DNA of 64,000 nt from contig CAWERW010000015.1 in assembly GCA_963811595.1 (NCBI GenBank), positions 372,001 to 436,000 on the forward strand. The letters run 5' to 3'. The notes under the pieces are model-generated. The model was given only the letters and a program-made list of their open reading frames with translations. It made no database searches and was not told the DNA's origin. The stretch comes from DASQFQ01 sp963811595. GTDB lineage: Bacteria > Actinomycetota > Thermoleophilia > Solirubrobacterales > Solirubrobacteraceae. Below, piece by piece: positions 25,227 to 31,905 of the stretch (the stretch's first letter is position 1; each line of letters opens with the position of its first letter). The translations under genes and the position numbers were made by a program.

Positions 25227-26942
25227 ATGGCGGTCGTCGAGACGAACATCCCGGCCCGGCTGGACCGGTTGCCGTGGGCGCGCTGGCACTGGATGGTGCT
25301 GGTCGGGCTCGGCACCGTCTGGATCCTCGACGGCCTCGAGGTCACGATCGTCGGCACGATCTCCTCGCGCCTGACCGAGGACGGCTCGGGGATCGAGATC
25401 AGCGAGGCGCAGATCGGCCAGGCGGCCGCGGTCTACGTCGCGGGCGCGTGCATCGGCGCGCTGTTCTTCGGCTGGCTCGCCGACCGGCTGGGGCGCAAGA
25501 AGCTGTTCCTGATCACGCTCGCGGTGTACCTCGTGGCCACGGTCGCCACCGCGTTCTCGACCTCGTTCCTCATGTTCGCGATCTGCCGCTTCTTCACCGG
25601 CGCCGGGATCGGCGGCGAGTACGCGGCGATCAACTCCGCGATCGACGAGCTGATCCCCGCGCGCGTCCGCGGCACCGTCGACCTCCTCATCAACGGCTCG
25701 TTCTGGCTCGGCACCGCGTTCGGCGCCGCGCTCTCGATCGTGCTGCTCAACGAGGACATCTTCGCCGCCGACGTCGGCTGGCGGGTCGCGTTCGGCCTCG
25801 GCGCCGTGCTCGGCATCGGGATCCTGCTCGTGCGCCGGCACGTGCCCGAGAGCCCGCGCTGGATGTTCATCCACGGCAAGCTCGACGACGCCGAGGAGCT
25901 CGTCGGCGACATCGAGAGCCAGGTCAAGGAGTCCGCCGGCGTCTCCGAGCTCAAGGAGCCCAAGAAGTCGATCAAGGTGCAGGAGCAGGAGAACGTGGGG
26001 CTGCTCACGATCGCCAAGACCGTGTTCGGCGCCTACCCGCGGCGGACCGTCGTCGGCCTGTCGCTGTTCATCGGGCAGGCGTTCCTCTACAACGCCGTGT
26101 TCTTCACCTACGCGCTCGTGCTGGGCACGTTCTACGACGTCAAGCCCGCGAGCGTGGGCTGGTACATCATCCCGTTCGCGATCGGCAACTTCCTCGGGCC
26201 GCTGGTCCTGGGCCGGCTGTTCGACTCGGTCGGGCGCAAGCCGATGATCGCCGGCACGTACATCCTCTCCGGCGTCCTGCTGATCATCACGGCGTTCCTG
26301 TTCAAGGCCGACGTGTGGACGGCCCAGACGCAGACCGCGGCGTGGTGCGTGATCTTCTTCTTCGCCTCGGCGGGCGCGAGCGCCGCCTACCTGACCGTCA
26401 GCGAGATCTTCCCGATGGAGACGCGCGCGATGGCGATCGCCTTCTTCTACGCGGTCGGCACCGCGGTCGGCGGCATCACGGGGCCGCTGCTGTTCGGCAG
26501 GCTGATCGAGACGGGCAAGGAGACCAACGTCTTCTGGGGCTACGTCCTCGGCGCGTCGCTCATGATCGTCGCGGGGATCGTCCAGGCGCTGATCGGTGTC
26601 GAGGCGGCGAAGCGCGACCTCGAGGACATCGCGGAGCCGCTGTCGGCGAAGGACGTCGAGGAGCCCGCTCCGCGGCGTCGCCGCTTCGGCCCGAGCGAGG
26701 GCGGCGCGTCCTACTCGCCCGTCCAGCAGTCCTCCACGCGCGTGCCCGACGAGGACATCGACGAGGAGGTCGCGGCGATCGCGGGCGCGCTCGCGGAGGC
26801 CGGAGAGCTCAGCCGCGACGAGCTGGGCCGGCGCGTGAACTGCCGGCACTGGGGCCCGGGGCGCTACCGGCGGGCGCTGTTCGCGGCGGAGGCGCGCGGG
26901 GCGATCCGGCGCGCGGGCCGCGGGCGGTTCGCGCCCTCATAG
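25227..26942 (+). CDS. MFS transporter with C-terminal winged-helix-like cytosolic domain
   Basis: Twelve-helix secondary transporter of the sugar-porter/metabolite:H+ symporter group, 571 residues. Landmarks: GWLADRLGRKKL between TM2 and TM3, RFFTGAGIGGEYAAINSAIDE, RRHVPESPRWM after TM6, LFDSVGRKP between TM8 and TM9, SEIFPMETRAMAIAFFYAVGTAVGG. The extended cytosolic tail (about 470-571) is unusual: an acidic/Pro-rich linker, then EEVAAIAGALAEAGELSRDELGRRVNCRHWGPGRYRRALFAAEARGAIRRAGRGRFAPS, which has the helix pattern of a winged-helix domain. Substrate unknown. Followed 10 bp later by the oxidoreductase gene. Confidence 0.87.
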   Translation: MAVVETNIPARLDRLPWARWHWMVLVGLGTVWILDGLEVTIVGTISSRLTEDGSGIEISEAQIGQAAAVYVAGACIGALFFGWLADRLGRKKLFLITLAVYLVATVATAFSTSFLMFAICRFFTGAGIGGEYAAINSAIDELIPARVRGTVDLLINGSFWLGTAFGAALSIVLLNEDIFAADVGWRVAFGLGAVLGIGILLVRRHVPESPRWMFIHGKLDDAEELVGDIESQVKESAGVSELKEPKKSIKVQEQENVGLLTIAKTVFGAYPRRTVVGLSLFIGQAFLYNAVFFTYALVLGTFYDVKPASVGWYIIPFAIGNFLGPLVLGRLFDSVGRKPMIAGTYILSGVLLIITAFLFKADVWTAQTQTAAWCVIFFFASAGASAAYLTVSEIFPMETRAMAIAFFYAVGTAVGGITGPLLFGRLIETGKETNVFWGYVLGASLMIVAGIVQALIGVEAAKRDLEDIAEPLSAKDVEEPAPRRRRFGPSEGGASYSPVQQSSTRVPDEDIDEEVAAIAGALAEAGELSRDELGRRVNCRHWGPGRYRRALFAAEARGAIRRAGRGRFAPS

Positions 26943-26952
26943 GCTGTTGGGC

Positions 26953-27969
26953 ATGCGGCTCAGCGTGCTCGACCAGTCTCCGATCTCGGAGGGCATGACC
27001 GGCGCGGACGCGCTGGCCAACACGCTCGACCTCGCGCGCGCGTGCGAGGCGCTCGGCTACCACCGCTACTGGCTCGCCGAGCACCACGGCGGGCCGATGC
27101 TCGCCGGGCCGAGCCCGGAGGCGCTGATCCCCGCTGTCGCGGCCGCGACCTCGACGATCCGGGTCGGGAGCGGCGGCGTGATGCTGCCGCACTACTCGCC
27201 GTTCAAGGTGGCCGAGACGTTCAGCCTGCTCGCCGGCCTGTTCCCGGGCCGCATCGACCTCGGCATCGGCCGCGCCGCCGGCACCGACCCGATGACGACG
27301 TTCGCGCTCCAGCGCGACCGCCGCACGGCCGCGCCCGACGACTTCCCGGAGCAGCTCGCCGAGCTGCTCGCGCACTACGACGAGGCGTTCCCGGCCGACC
27401 ATCCCTTCGCGCGCCTCGGGCGCTTCCTGCCCGGCGCGCCCGAGCAGCCGGAGCCGTGGCTGCTCGGCTCCTCGGCGCAGAGCGGGATCTGGGCGGCGCA
27501 GCTCGGGCTGCCCTACGCGTTCGCCGACTTCATCAACCCGGAGGGCGCGGCGTTCGCGCAGCGCTACCGCGAGGACTTCACGCCGTCGCCGCGCCTGTCA
27601 AACGCGCGCGTGGCGGTTGCCGTGTGGGCGATCTGCGCCGAGACCGACGAGGAGGCGGAGCGGCTCGCGACGAGCGGGCGGATGACGTTCACGCTGCTGC
27701 GCCAGGGCCGCCTGATCGCGGTGCCGCCGCCCGAGACGGCGGAGCGCTTCATCGCGCAGCAGGAGCACGTCGGCCGCCGCGGCGTCATCGGCTCGCCGGC
27801 GAAGGTGCGGGCGGAGATCGAGGCGATCGCGTCGCGCTACGGGGCGGAGGAGGTCATCGTCGTCTCGATCACCTACGACCACGCCGCGCGCGTCCGGTCG
27901 TACGAGCTGATCGCCGAGGCGTTCGGCCTCGAGCCCGCCGGCGAGGCCGCCGCGGCGCATGCCGGCTGA
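26953..27969 (+). CDS. LLM-class flavin-dependent oxidoreductase (luciferase-like, MsnO8 group)
   Basis: TIM-barrel flavin oxidoreductase of 338 residues. LSVLDQSPISEGMTGADALANT at the N-terminus, YWLAEHHGGPMLAGPSPEALI, IRVGSGGVMLPHYSPFKVAETF and LFPGRIDLGIGRAAGTD are the signatures of the single-component MsnO8-type luciferase-like group. LLGSSAQSGIWAAQLGLPYAFADF and GSPAKVRAEIEAIASRYGAEEVIV complete the barrel. ATG 26953 sits 7 nt after TAGGCT, a leaderless arrangement; TTG 26947 is a weaker alternative. It overlaps the PrpD-like gene by 11 bp. Substrate unknown. Confidence 0.88.
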   Translation: MRLSVLDQSPISEGMTGADALANTLDLARACEALGYHRYWLAEHHGGPMLAGPSPEALIPAVAAATSTIRVGSGGVMLPHYSPFKVAETFSLLAGLFPGRIDLGIGRAAGTDPMTTFALQRDRRTAAPDDFPEQLAELLAHYDEAFPADHPFARLGRFLPGAPEQPEPWLLGSSAQSGIWAAQLGLPYAFADFINPEGAAFAQRYREDFTPSPRLSNARVAVAVWAICAETDEEAERLATSGRMTFTLLRQGRLIAVPPPETAERFIAQQEHVGRRGVIGSPAKVRAEIEAIASRYGAEEVIVVSITYDHAARVRSYELIAEAFGLEPAGEAAAAHAG

Positions 27970-29047
27970 GTACCGCGCGGCCTTCCTGGACTGGATGGCC
28001 TGTGCCGCGCGCGGCCGGTCGGAGCCCGCGGCCCGCGCCGCCGAGGCGGCGGACGACCCGGTGGTCGCGCTCGGCACCGCCGGGCACGTGCTCGACTTCG
28101 ACGACACCTACCTGCCGGGCATCGCGCACCTGAGCGCGCCGACCGCGCCCGCCGCGCTCGTGCTCGGCGCCGAGCTGGGCGCGACCACGGACGACGTGCT
28201 CGCCGCCTACGCGGAGGGCTTCGAGGCGATGGGCGCGCTCGCCGCCGCCGGCCGGCCCGCGCTCTACGACCGCGGCTGGCACCCGACCGCGGTCTGCGGC
28301 GCGGTCGGCGCCGCGGTGGCGTGCGCTGCCCTGCTCGACGCCGACCGCGAGACCGCCGCCGCGCTCGCCGCGCTGCGCGCCGGCGGGCTGCGCGCGGCGT
28401 TCGGCTCCGACGGCAAGTCGCTCCAGGTCGGCCTCGCGGCCGCGACCGGCGTGGCGGCGGCACGGCTCGCCGCGGCCGGCGCGACCGTGGGGCGCGAGCG
28501 CGTCGCCGCCGCGTGGCGCGAGGCGTACGGCGGCGAGTGGGCGCTGGACGGCGGCGGCGCGATCACGCAGAACTGGATCAAGGCCTGGCCGTGCTGCCTG
28601 CAGACGCACGGCGCGATCGAGTGCGCCGAGCGCGTGGACGGCGTCCCCGACGGGCCGCTCGTCGTGCTCGCGCACCCCGTCTCCCGCCAGGCGGCCGGCT
28701 ACGACGGCGTCGAGACGCCGCTGCAGGCCAAGTTCTCGATCCCCTACACGACCGCGTTCACGCTCCTGCACGGCGGCCCGCGCGTCGACGACTTCGCCGC
28801 GCTCGACCCCCAGGTCCAGGCGCTGGCCGAGCGCATCGCCGTCCGCACCGATCCCGCGCTCGGCGAGTCGGAGTTCGCGCTGCTCGCCGGCGACGGGGAG
28901 CTCACGCGCGTCGACGCCGCCCGCGGCTCGCCGCAGCACCCGCTCTCCCCCGACGACCTCCGCGCGAAGGTGCGCGACCTCGCCGGCGACCGCTTCGACG
29001 ACCTGGCCGGCGAGCACCCCGCCGGGGAGCTCCTCGCGCGGCTCTAG
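27959..29047 (+). CDS. MmgE/PrpD family protein (2-methylcitrate dehydratase-like), shortened
   Basis: 362 residues with family motifs HVLDFDDTY (active-site region), GRPALYDRGWHPTAVCGAVGAAVA, GSDGKSLQVGLAAATGVAAARLAAAGATVG, NWIKAWPCCLQTHGAIE and QAKFSIPYTTAFTLLHG. Full-length members are usually near 450 residues; this one lacks much of the first helical segment and part of the C-terminus, and its start is tight against the upstream gene. The catalytic pocket residues appear kept. It may process a 2-methylcitrate-like tricarboxylate or another hydroxy acid. Coupled to the luciferase-like oxidoreductase by overlap. Confidence 0.83.
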   Translation: MPAEYRAAFLDWMACAARGRSEPAARAAEAADDPVVALGTAGHVLDFDDTYLPGIAHLSAPTAPAALVLGAELGATTDDVLAAYAEGFEAMGALAAAGRPALYDRGWHPTAVCGAVGAAVACAALLDADRETAAALAALRAGGLRAAFGSDGKSLQVGLAAATGVAAARLAAAGATVGRERVAAAWREAYGGEWALDGGGAITQNWIKAWPCCLQTHGAIECAERVDGVPDGPLVVLAHPVSRQAAGYDGVETPLQAKFSIPYTTAFTLLHGGPRVDDFAALDPQVQALAERIAVRTDPALGESEFALLAGDGELTRVDAARGSPQHPLSPDDLRAKVRDLAGDRFDDLAGEHPAGELLARL

Positions 29048-29179
29048 GACCGAACGGCAACGGCGCAGGTAAGCGGCTGGGTTCGAGGGGTGTGCTGCGT
29101 TTGTGGGAATTATTGCCATCAACTGGCCACACCCCCTCTGGACCCACCCCTCAATGCGGCCGTGGACGTTCGCGCGCCT
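29048..29179. repeat. palindromic element, copy 2, between convergent genes
   Basis: Left motif CGAACGGCAACGGCG at 29051-29065 and right block CCCCTCAATGCGGCCG plus 11 more bases at 29147-29173 match copy 1 (13-14 of 15, and 25 of 27). The two ends are partly complementary, and an inner stem pairs GAGGGGTGTG (29086-29095) with CACACCCCCTC (29128-29138). The tip holds an AT-rich stretch (GTGGGAATTATTGCCATC, 29103-29120) quite unlike its surroundings. As in copy 1 the element fills the gap between two convergent genes. Outer ends are conserved while the inner loop differs completely. Confidence 0.7.
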
Positions 29180-29476
29180 CTAGGCCCGCGGCTTCCGCAG
29201 CAGCGTGGAGACGCCGCGCCCGACGAGCACGTAGACCGCCAGCGCGAGGCCCCAGTTGACCGCGACCTGGAGCTTGGGGTCGTCGAGCGTGAAGAAGTCC
29301 TCGAACGGCCCGACGAGCCAGCGCGCGGCGTCGAGCCAGGCGTCGACGATGCTGTTGTCGCGGTTCGCCTCGAGCACGACGAGCAGCACGCCGACGGCGA
29401 TCACCACCGCGACGAGCGCCGTCACCACGTCGACGACGCGCGCGAGGAAGCCGAGCGCGCCGTAGGCGCGCTTCAC
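29180..29476 (-). CDS. small membrane protein, 98 aa
   Basis: MKRAYGALGFLARVVDVVTALVAVVIAVGVLLVVLEANRDN forms one transmembrane helix, followed by an amphipathic stretch (WLDAARWLVGPFEDFFTLDDPKLQVAVNWG) and a second helix (LALAVYVLVGRGVSTLLRK). Codon use is coding-like. Its ATG overlaps the stop of the LLM oxidoreductase (ATGA), so it is the last gene of the methyltransferase-acyltransferase-oxidoreductase run. I do not recognise the family. Confidence 0.75.
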   Translation of the reverse strand: MKRAYGALGFLARVVDVVTALVAVVIAVGVLLVVLEANRDNSIVDAWLDAARWLVGPFEDFFTLDDPKLQVAVNWGLALAVYVLVGRGVSTLLRKPRA

Positions 29477-30201
29477 GGACCCGCCTCGATCGCGGCCCGC
29501 ACCTCGTCCTCCCGCGGGTCGTTACCGAAGCCGGTCAGGCACCACGTCGCGCCCGCCGCCTCCCATGGGCGGTGGTCGACGTCCGCCGGGTTCGTGACCA
29601 CGAGGTCGCCGCCGCCCAGCTCCGCCGCCAGCTCGGCGAGCGCGTCCGGCCCTGGCAGCTCGATCGGGAACAGCCCGTCCCAGCGCGCGGCGCGCCGGAC
29701 CGGCCGCCGGTTCGGCCACCGCGCCGCCACCCACACGGGGATCCGCGGCTGCTGCACGGGCACGGGCTGGAACTCCCCGCCCCACAGCTGCGCCAGCCGC
29801 TCGAGGTCGGCGTCCAACCGCCGCCCTCGCTCCTTCGGATCGGTTTCGCCGCCGAAGTCCGCGAACTCGCCGTGGTCGTCGCCGCCGATGCCGACGCCGA
29901 GCACGAGCCGCCCGCCGCTCAGACGGTCGAGCGTGACGGTCTCGCGCGCCAGCTTCTCCACCCGCCGGCGCGGCGTCGGCGTCACGAGCGGGCCGATCCG
30001 CACGCGCTCGGTGGCGCTCGCGATCGCCGCCATCGCCACCCACGGGTCCGCGAGCCGCTCGACGTCGGTGTAGACGATGTGGTCCCAGAGGAAGAAGCCG
30101 TCCCAGCCGGCCGCCTCGGTCTCGGCCGCCAGCTGCGCGAGCACGCGCGCCTCGGAGAGCTCCCCGAAGGGGGCGACGAAGATCGCTCGGCGGGCGGGCA
30201 C
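29473..30201 (-). CDS. LLM-class oxidoreductase, probably F420-dependent
   Basis: A compact 242-residue luciferase-like TIM barrel: MPARRAIFVAPFGELSEARVLAQLAAETEAAGWDGFFLWDHI, VRIGPLVTPTPRRRVEKLARETVTLDRLSGGRLVLGVGIGGDDHGEFADFGGETDPKERGRRLDADLERL, and PVWVAARWPNRRPVRRAARWDGLFPI. The RVEKLARE...LDRLSGGRLVLGVG signature is typical of F420-using actinobacterial members. Several terminal barrel strands are shortened relative to ~300-residue homologues. Follows the acyltransferase gene by 9 bp. Confidence 0.87.
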   Translation of the reverse strand: MPARRAIFVAPFGELSEARVLAQLAAETEAAGWDGFFLWDHIVYTDVERLADPWVAMAAIASATERVRIGPLVTPTPRRRVEKLARETVTLDRLSGGRLVLGVGIGGDDHGEFADFGGETDPKERGRRLDADLERLAQLWGGEFQPVPVQQPRIPVWVAARWPNRRPVRRAARWDGLFPIELPGPDALAELAAELGGGDLVVTNPADVDHRPWEAAGATWCLTGFGNDPREDEVRAAIEAGP

Positions 30202-30210
30202 GCGCGGAAG

Positions 30211-31116
30211 CTAGCCGAACACGGGGAACGCGCGCCGGCGCGCGAGCGCGTCCATCCCGTGCTGGATCGACTCCCGGACCTCTTCGTACTTGCGGTCCAC
30301 GTAGTCGTCGTCCTTCGCCTTCGCCGGGTCGCGCGAGAGCTTCACCGGCGGCTGGAAGGCGGTGCGGATCTTCGTCGGCAGCGGGATCTCGGGCAGCATC
30401 GCCGGGCCGATCCCCCACGGCGCGCTGACCGCGATCGGGAACATCTTCAGCCGCGCGACCTTGTCGAGCTGCAGCGCCTTCGCCAGGCGCCGCCCGCGGG
30501 CGAGCACCGGCATCGAGTCCGGCCCGCCGACGGTCGCGATCGGCACGATCGGCACGCCCGCGTTGATCGCCATGCGGATGAAGCCCTTGCGCCCCGCGAG
30601 CACGGCCTCGTCGCGGTCGCTCCACGGCCGCAACGAGTCGATCTCGCCGCCCGGCCACAGCGCGACGTCGTGGCCCTCGGCGAGCGCGCTCGCGATCGAG
30701 TCCGGGGCCGCCGGGAGCACGCCCATGCGGCGGAAGTAGGAGCCGATGACCGGCGCCGCCATCAGCGCGTCGTGCGCGGTGCCGTGCAGCGGGCGCTCGG
30801 TGCCGAAGCGCCGCCACCACTGGATGCCGACCGTCCACGCGTCCCACACGAACGGGGCGCCGGAGTGGATGCCGACCAGCAGCACGGGCGGGTCGGGCAG
30901 GTGCTCCCAGCCCTCGATCTCCATCCGGAACCAGTAGTCCATGAGCGGGTTCCAGAGGTACTTCTGGCGATTCATGAAGCGGTCGTCGAGGCCCTCCAGC
31001 GTCCACTCGCCCGCGCGCTCGGCGACCCAGCCGGCGGCGCCGTCGGCGTCCTCGCGGCGCTCCTGCATCTTCTCGCGCGCCGCCGCGGCGTTGCGCTCGC
31101 GCTGGGTCGTGGCCAT
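30211..31116 (-). CDS. lysophospholipid acyltransferase-family protein
   Basis: 301-residue membrane-associated acyltransferase (PlsC/DGAT2-like clan). The acceptor motif appears as LLVGIHSGAPFVWDAWTVG, a variant of the HxxxxD block; the second block is GVLPAAPDSIASALAEGHDVALWPGGEIDSLRPWSDRDEAVLAGRKGFIRMAINAGVPIVPIATVGG, with PGGE for the usual EGxR-like motif. N-terminal 30 residues are charged and probably cytoplasmic. The ATG at 31116 shares its A with the methyltransferase TGA, so the two are coupled. Likely transfers an acyl chain to a lysolipid or glycolipid; acceptor unknown. Confidence 0.82.
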   Translation of the reverse strand: MATTQRERNAAAAREKMQERREDADGAAGWVAERAGEWTLEGLDDRFMNRQKYLWNPLMDYWFRMEIEGWEHLPDPPVLLVGIHSGAPFVWDAWTVGIQWWRRFGTERPLHGTAHDALMAAPVIGSYFRRMGVLPAAPDSIASALAEGHDVALWPGGEIDSLRPWSDRDEAVLAGRKGFIRMAINAGVPIVPIATVGGPDSMPVLARGRRLAKALQLDKVARLKMFPIAVSAPWGIGPAMLPEIPLPTKIRTAFQPPVKLSRDPAKAKDDDYVDRKYEEVRESIQHGMDALARRRAFPVFG

Positions 31117-31859
31117 CAGGAGGCCCGCTTGCGGCCGGCCACCGCCACGTACTCGAGCGGCTCACCCGCGGTCGACAGGCGGTGGACGTAGCGGCGGGTG
31201 TCCAGCACCTCGAGCGCGCCCTCGCGGACCATCCGCCGGATCAGCCCGCGGAAGCCGCTCTCCTCGTTCTCCTCGAGGAAGTCGGCCTTGATGTTGAACG
31301 CGATCCACGCGCCGTCCTTCGCGGTGGCGTACGCCTCGGAGAACGCCTCCGGCGGGATGTCGTCGAAGCCGAGCGCGGCGACGAGCGTCAGCAGCGTCGG
31401 CGTGCCGAGGCGGGCCCGCTGGGCGTCGTCGAGGTCGGTGAGGTCGCAGACGACGTAGTCGTCGTAGACCGTCGGCCGGTCGCGCGCCGCGGCCGTCGCG
31501 GCCTCCTGGATGATGTCGACGCCGACGATGTGCGGCACGCCGAGCCGGTCGATCTGCTCGCCGACGAGGCCGTTGCCGGCGCCGACGTCGAGCGCGGTGA
31601 GCGTCTCTGCGCCGACGTTCGCGGCCTCGAGCTGCTCTGCGAGCAGCCCCACCACCACCTCGGGCGAGTTGCACTTCAGATGGTCGTGGAAGATCTGCTC
31701 GTAGAGGCCGGGGACCTCGTAGATCTCGTGGTAGTCGTGGAAGCGGATGGTCCGGCGCTCGTCGCCGACCTTCACCTCGCACCACTCGGTGTCCTGCGAA
31801 GCGGCCGCCTCGTCGTCTGACGGGAAGCGGACGCTGACCTTCGGAAGAGTGTCAGTCAT
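31116..31859 (-). CDS. SAM-dependent methyltransferase
   Basis: 247-residue class I methyltransferase. After an N-terminal region of about 75 residues (EVKVGDERRTIRFHDYHEIYEVPGLYEQIFHDHLKCNSPEVVVGLLAEQL) comes motif I LTALDVGAGNGLVGEQIDRLG, then IVGVDIIQEAATAAARDRP (acidic end of strand 2), YDDYVVCDLTDL and LLTLVAALGFDDIPPEAF. Homologues of this type are annotated only as methyltransferases. ATG 31859 is preceded by AGGAATTGAAGGA. It leads an operon with an acyltransferase, LLM oxidoreductase and small membrane protein, and is divergent (46 bp) from a fusion protein that carries a second methyltransferase domain. Confidence 0.85.
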   Translation of the reverse strand: MTDTLPKVSVRFPSDDEAAASQDTEWCEVKVGDERRTIRFHDYHEIYEVPGLYEQIFHDHLKCNSPEVVVGLLAEQLEAANVGAETLTALDVGAGNGLVGEQIDRLGVPHIVGVDIIQEAATAAARDRPTVYDDYVVCDLTDLDDAQRARLGTPTLLTLVAALGFDDIPPEAFSEAYATAKDGAWIAFNIKADFLEENEESGFRGLIRRMVREGALEVLDTRRYVHRLSTAGEPLEYVAVAGRKRAS

Positions 31860-31905
31860 TCCTTCAATTCCTGCCCGATCGCGCGAGGGATAGTCTCCGA
31901 GCTCG

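Noticed and set aside
29090..30073. Plus-strand 327-codon frame over the small membrane and LLM genes
   Set aside because: Antisense shadow; it begins in the palindromic element and lacks recognisable motifs.
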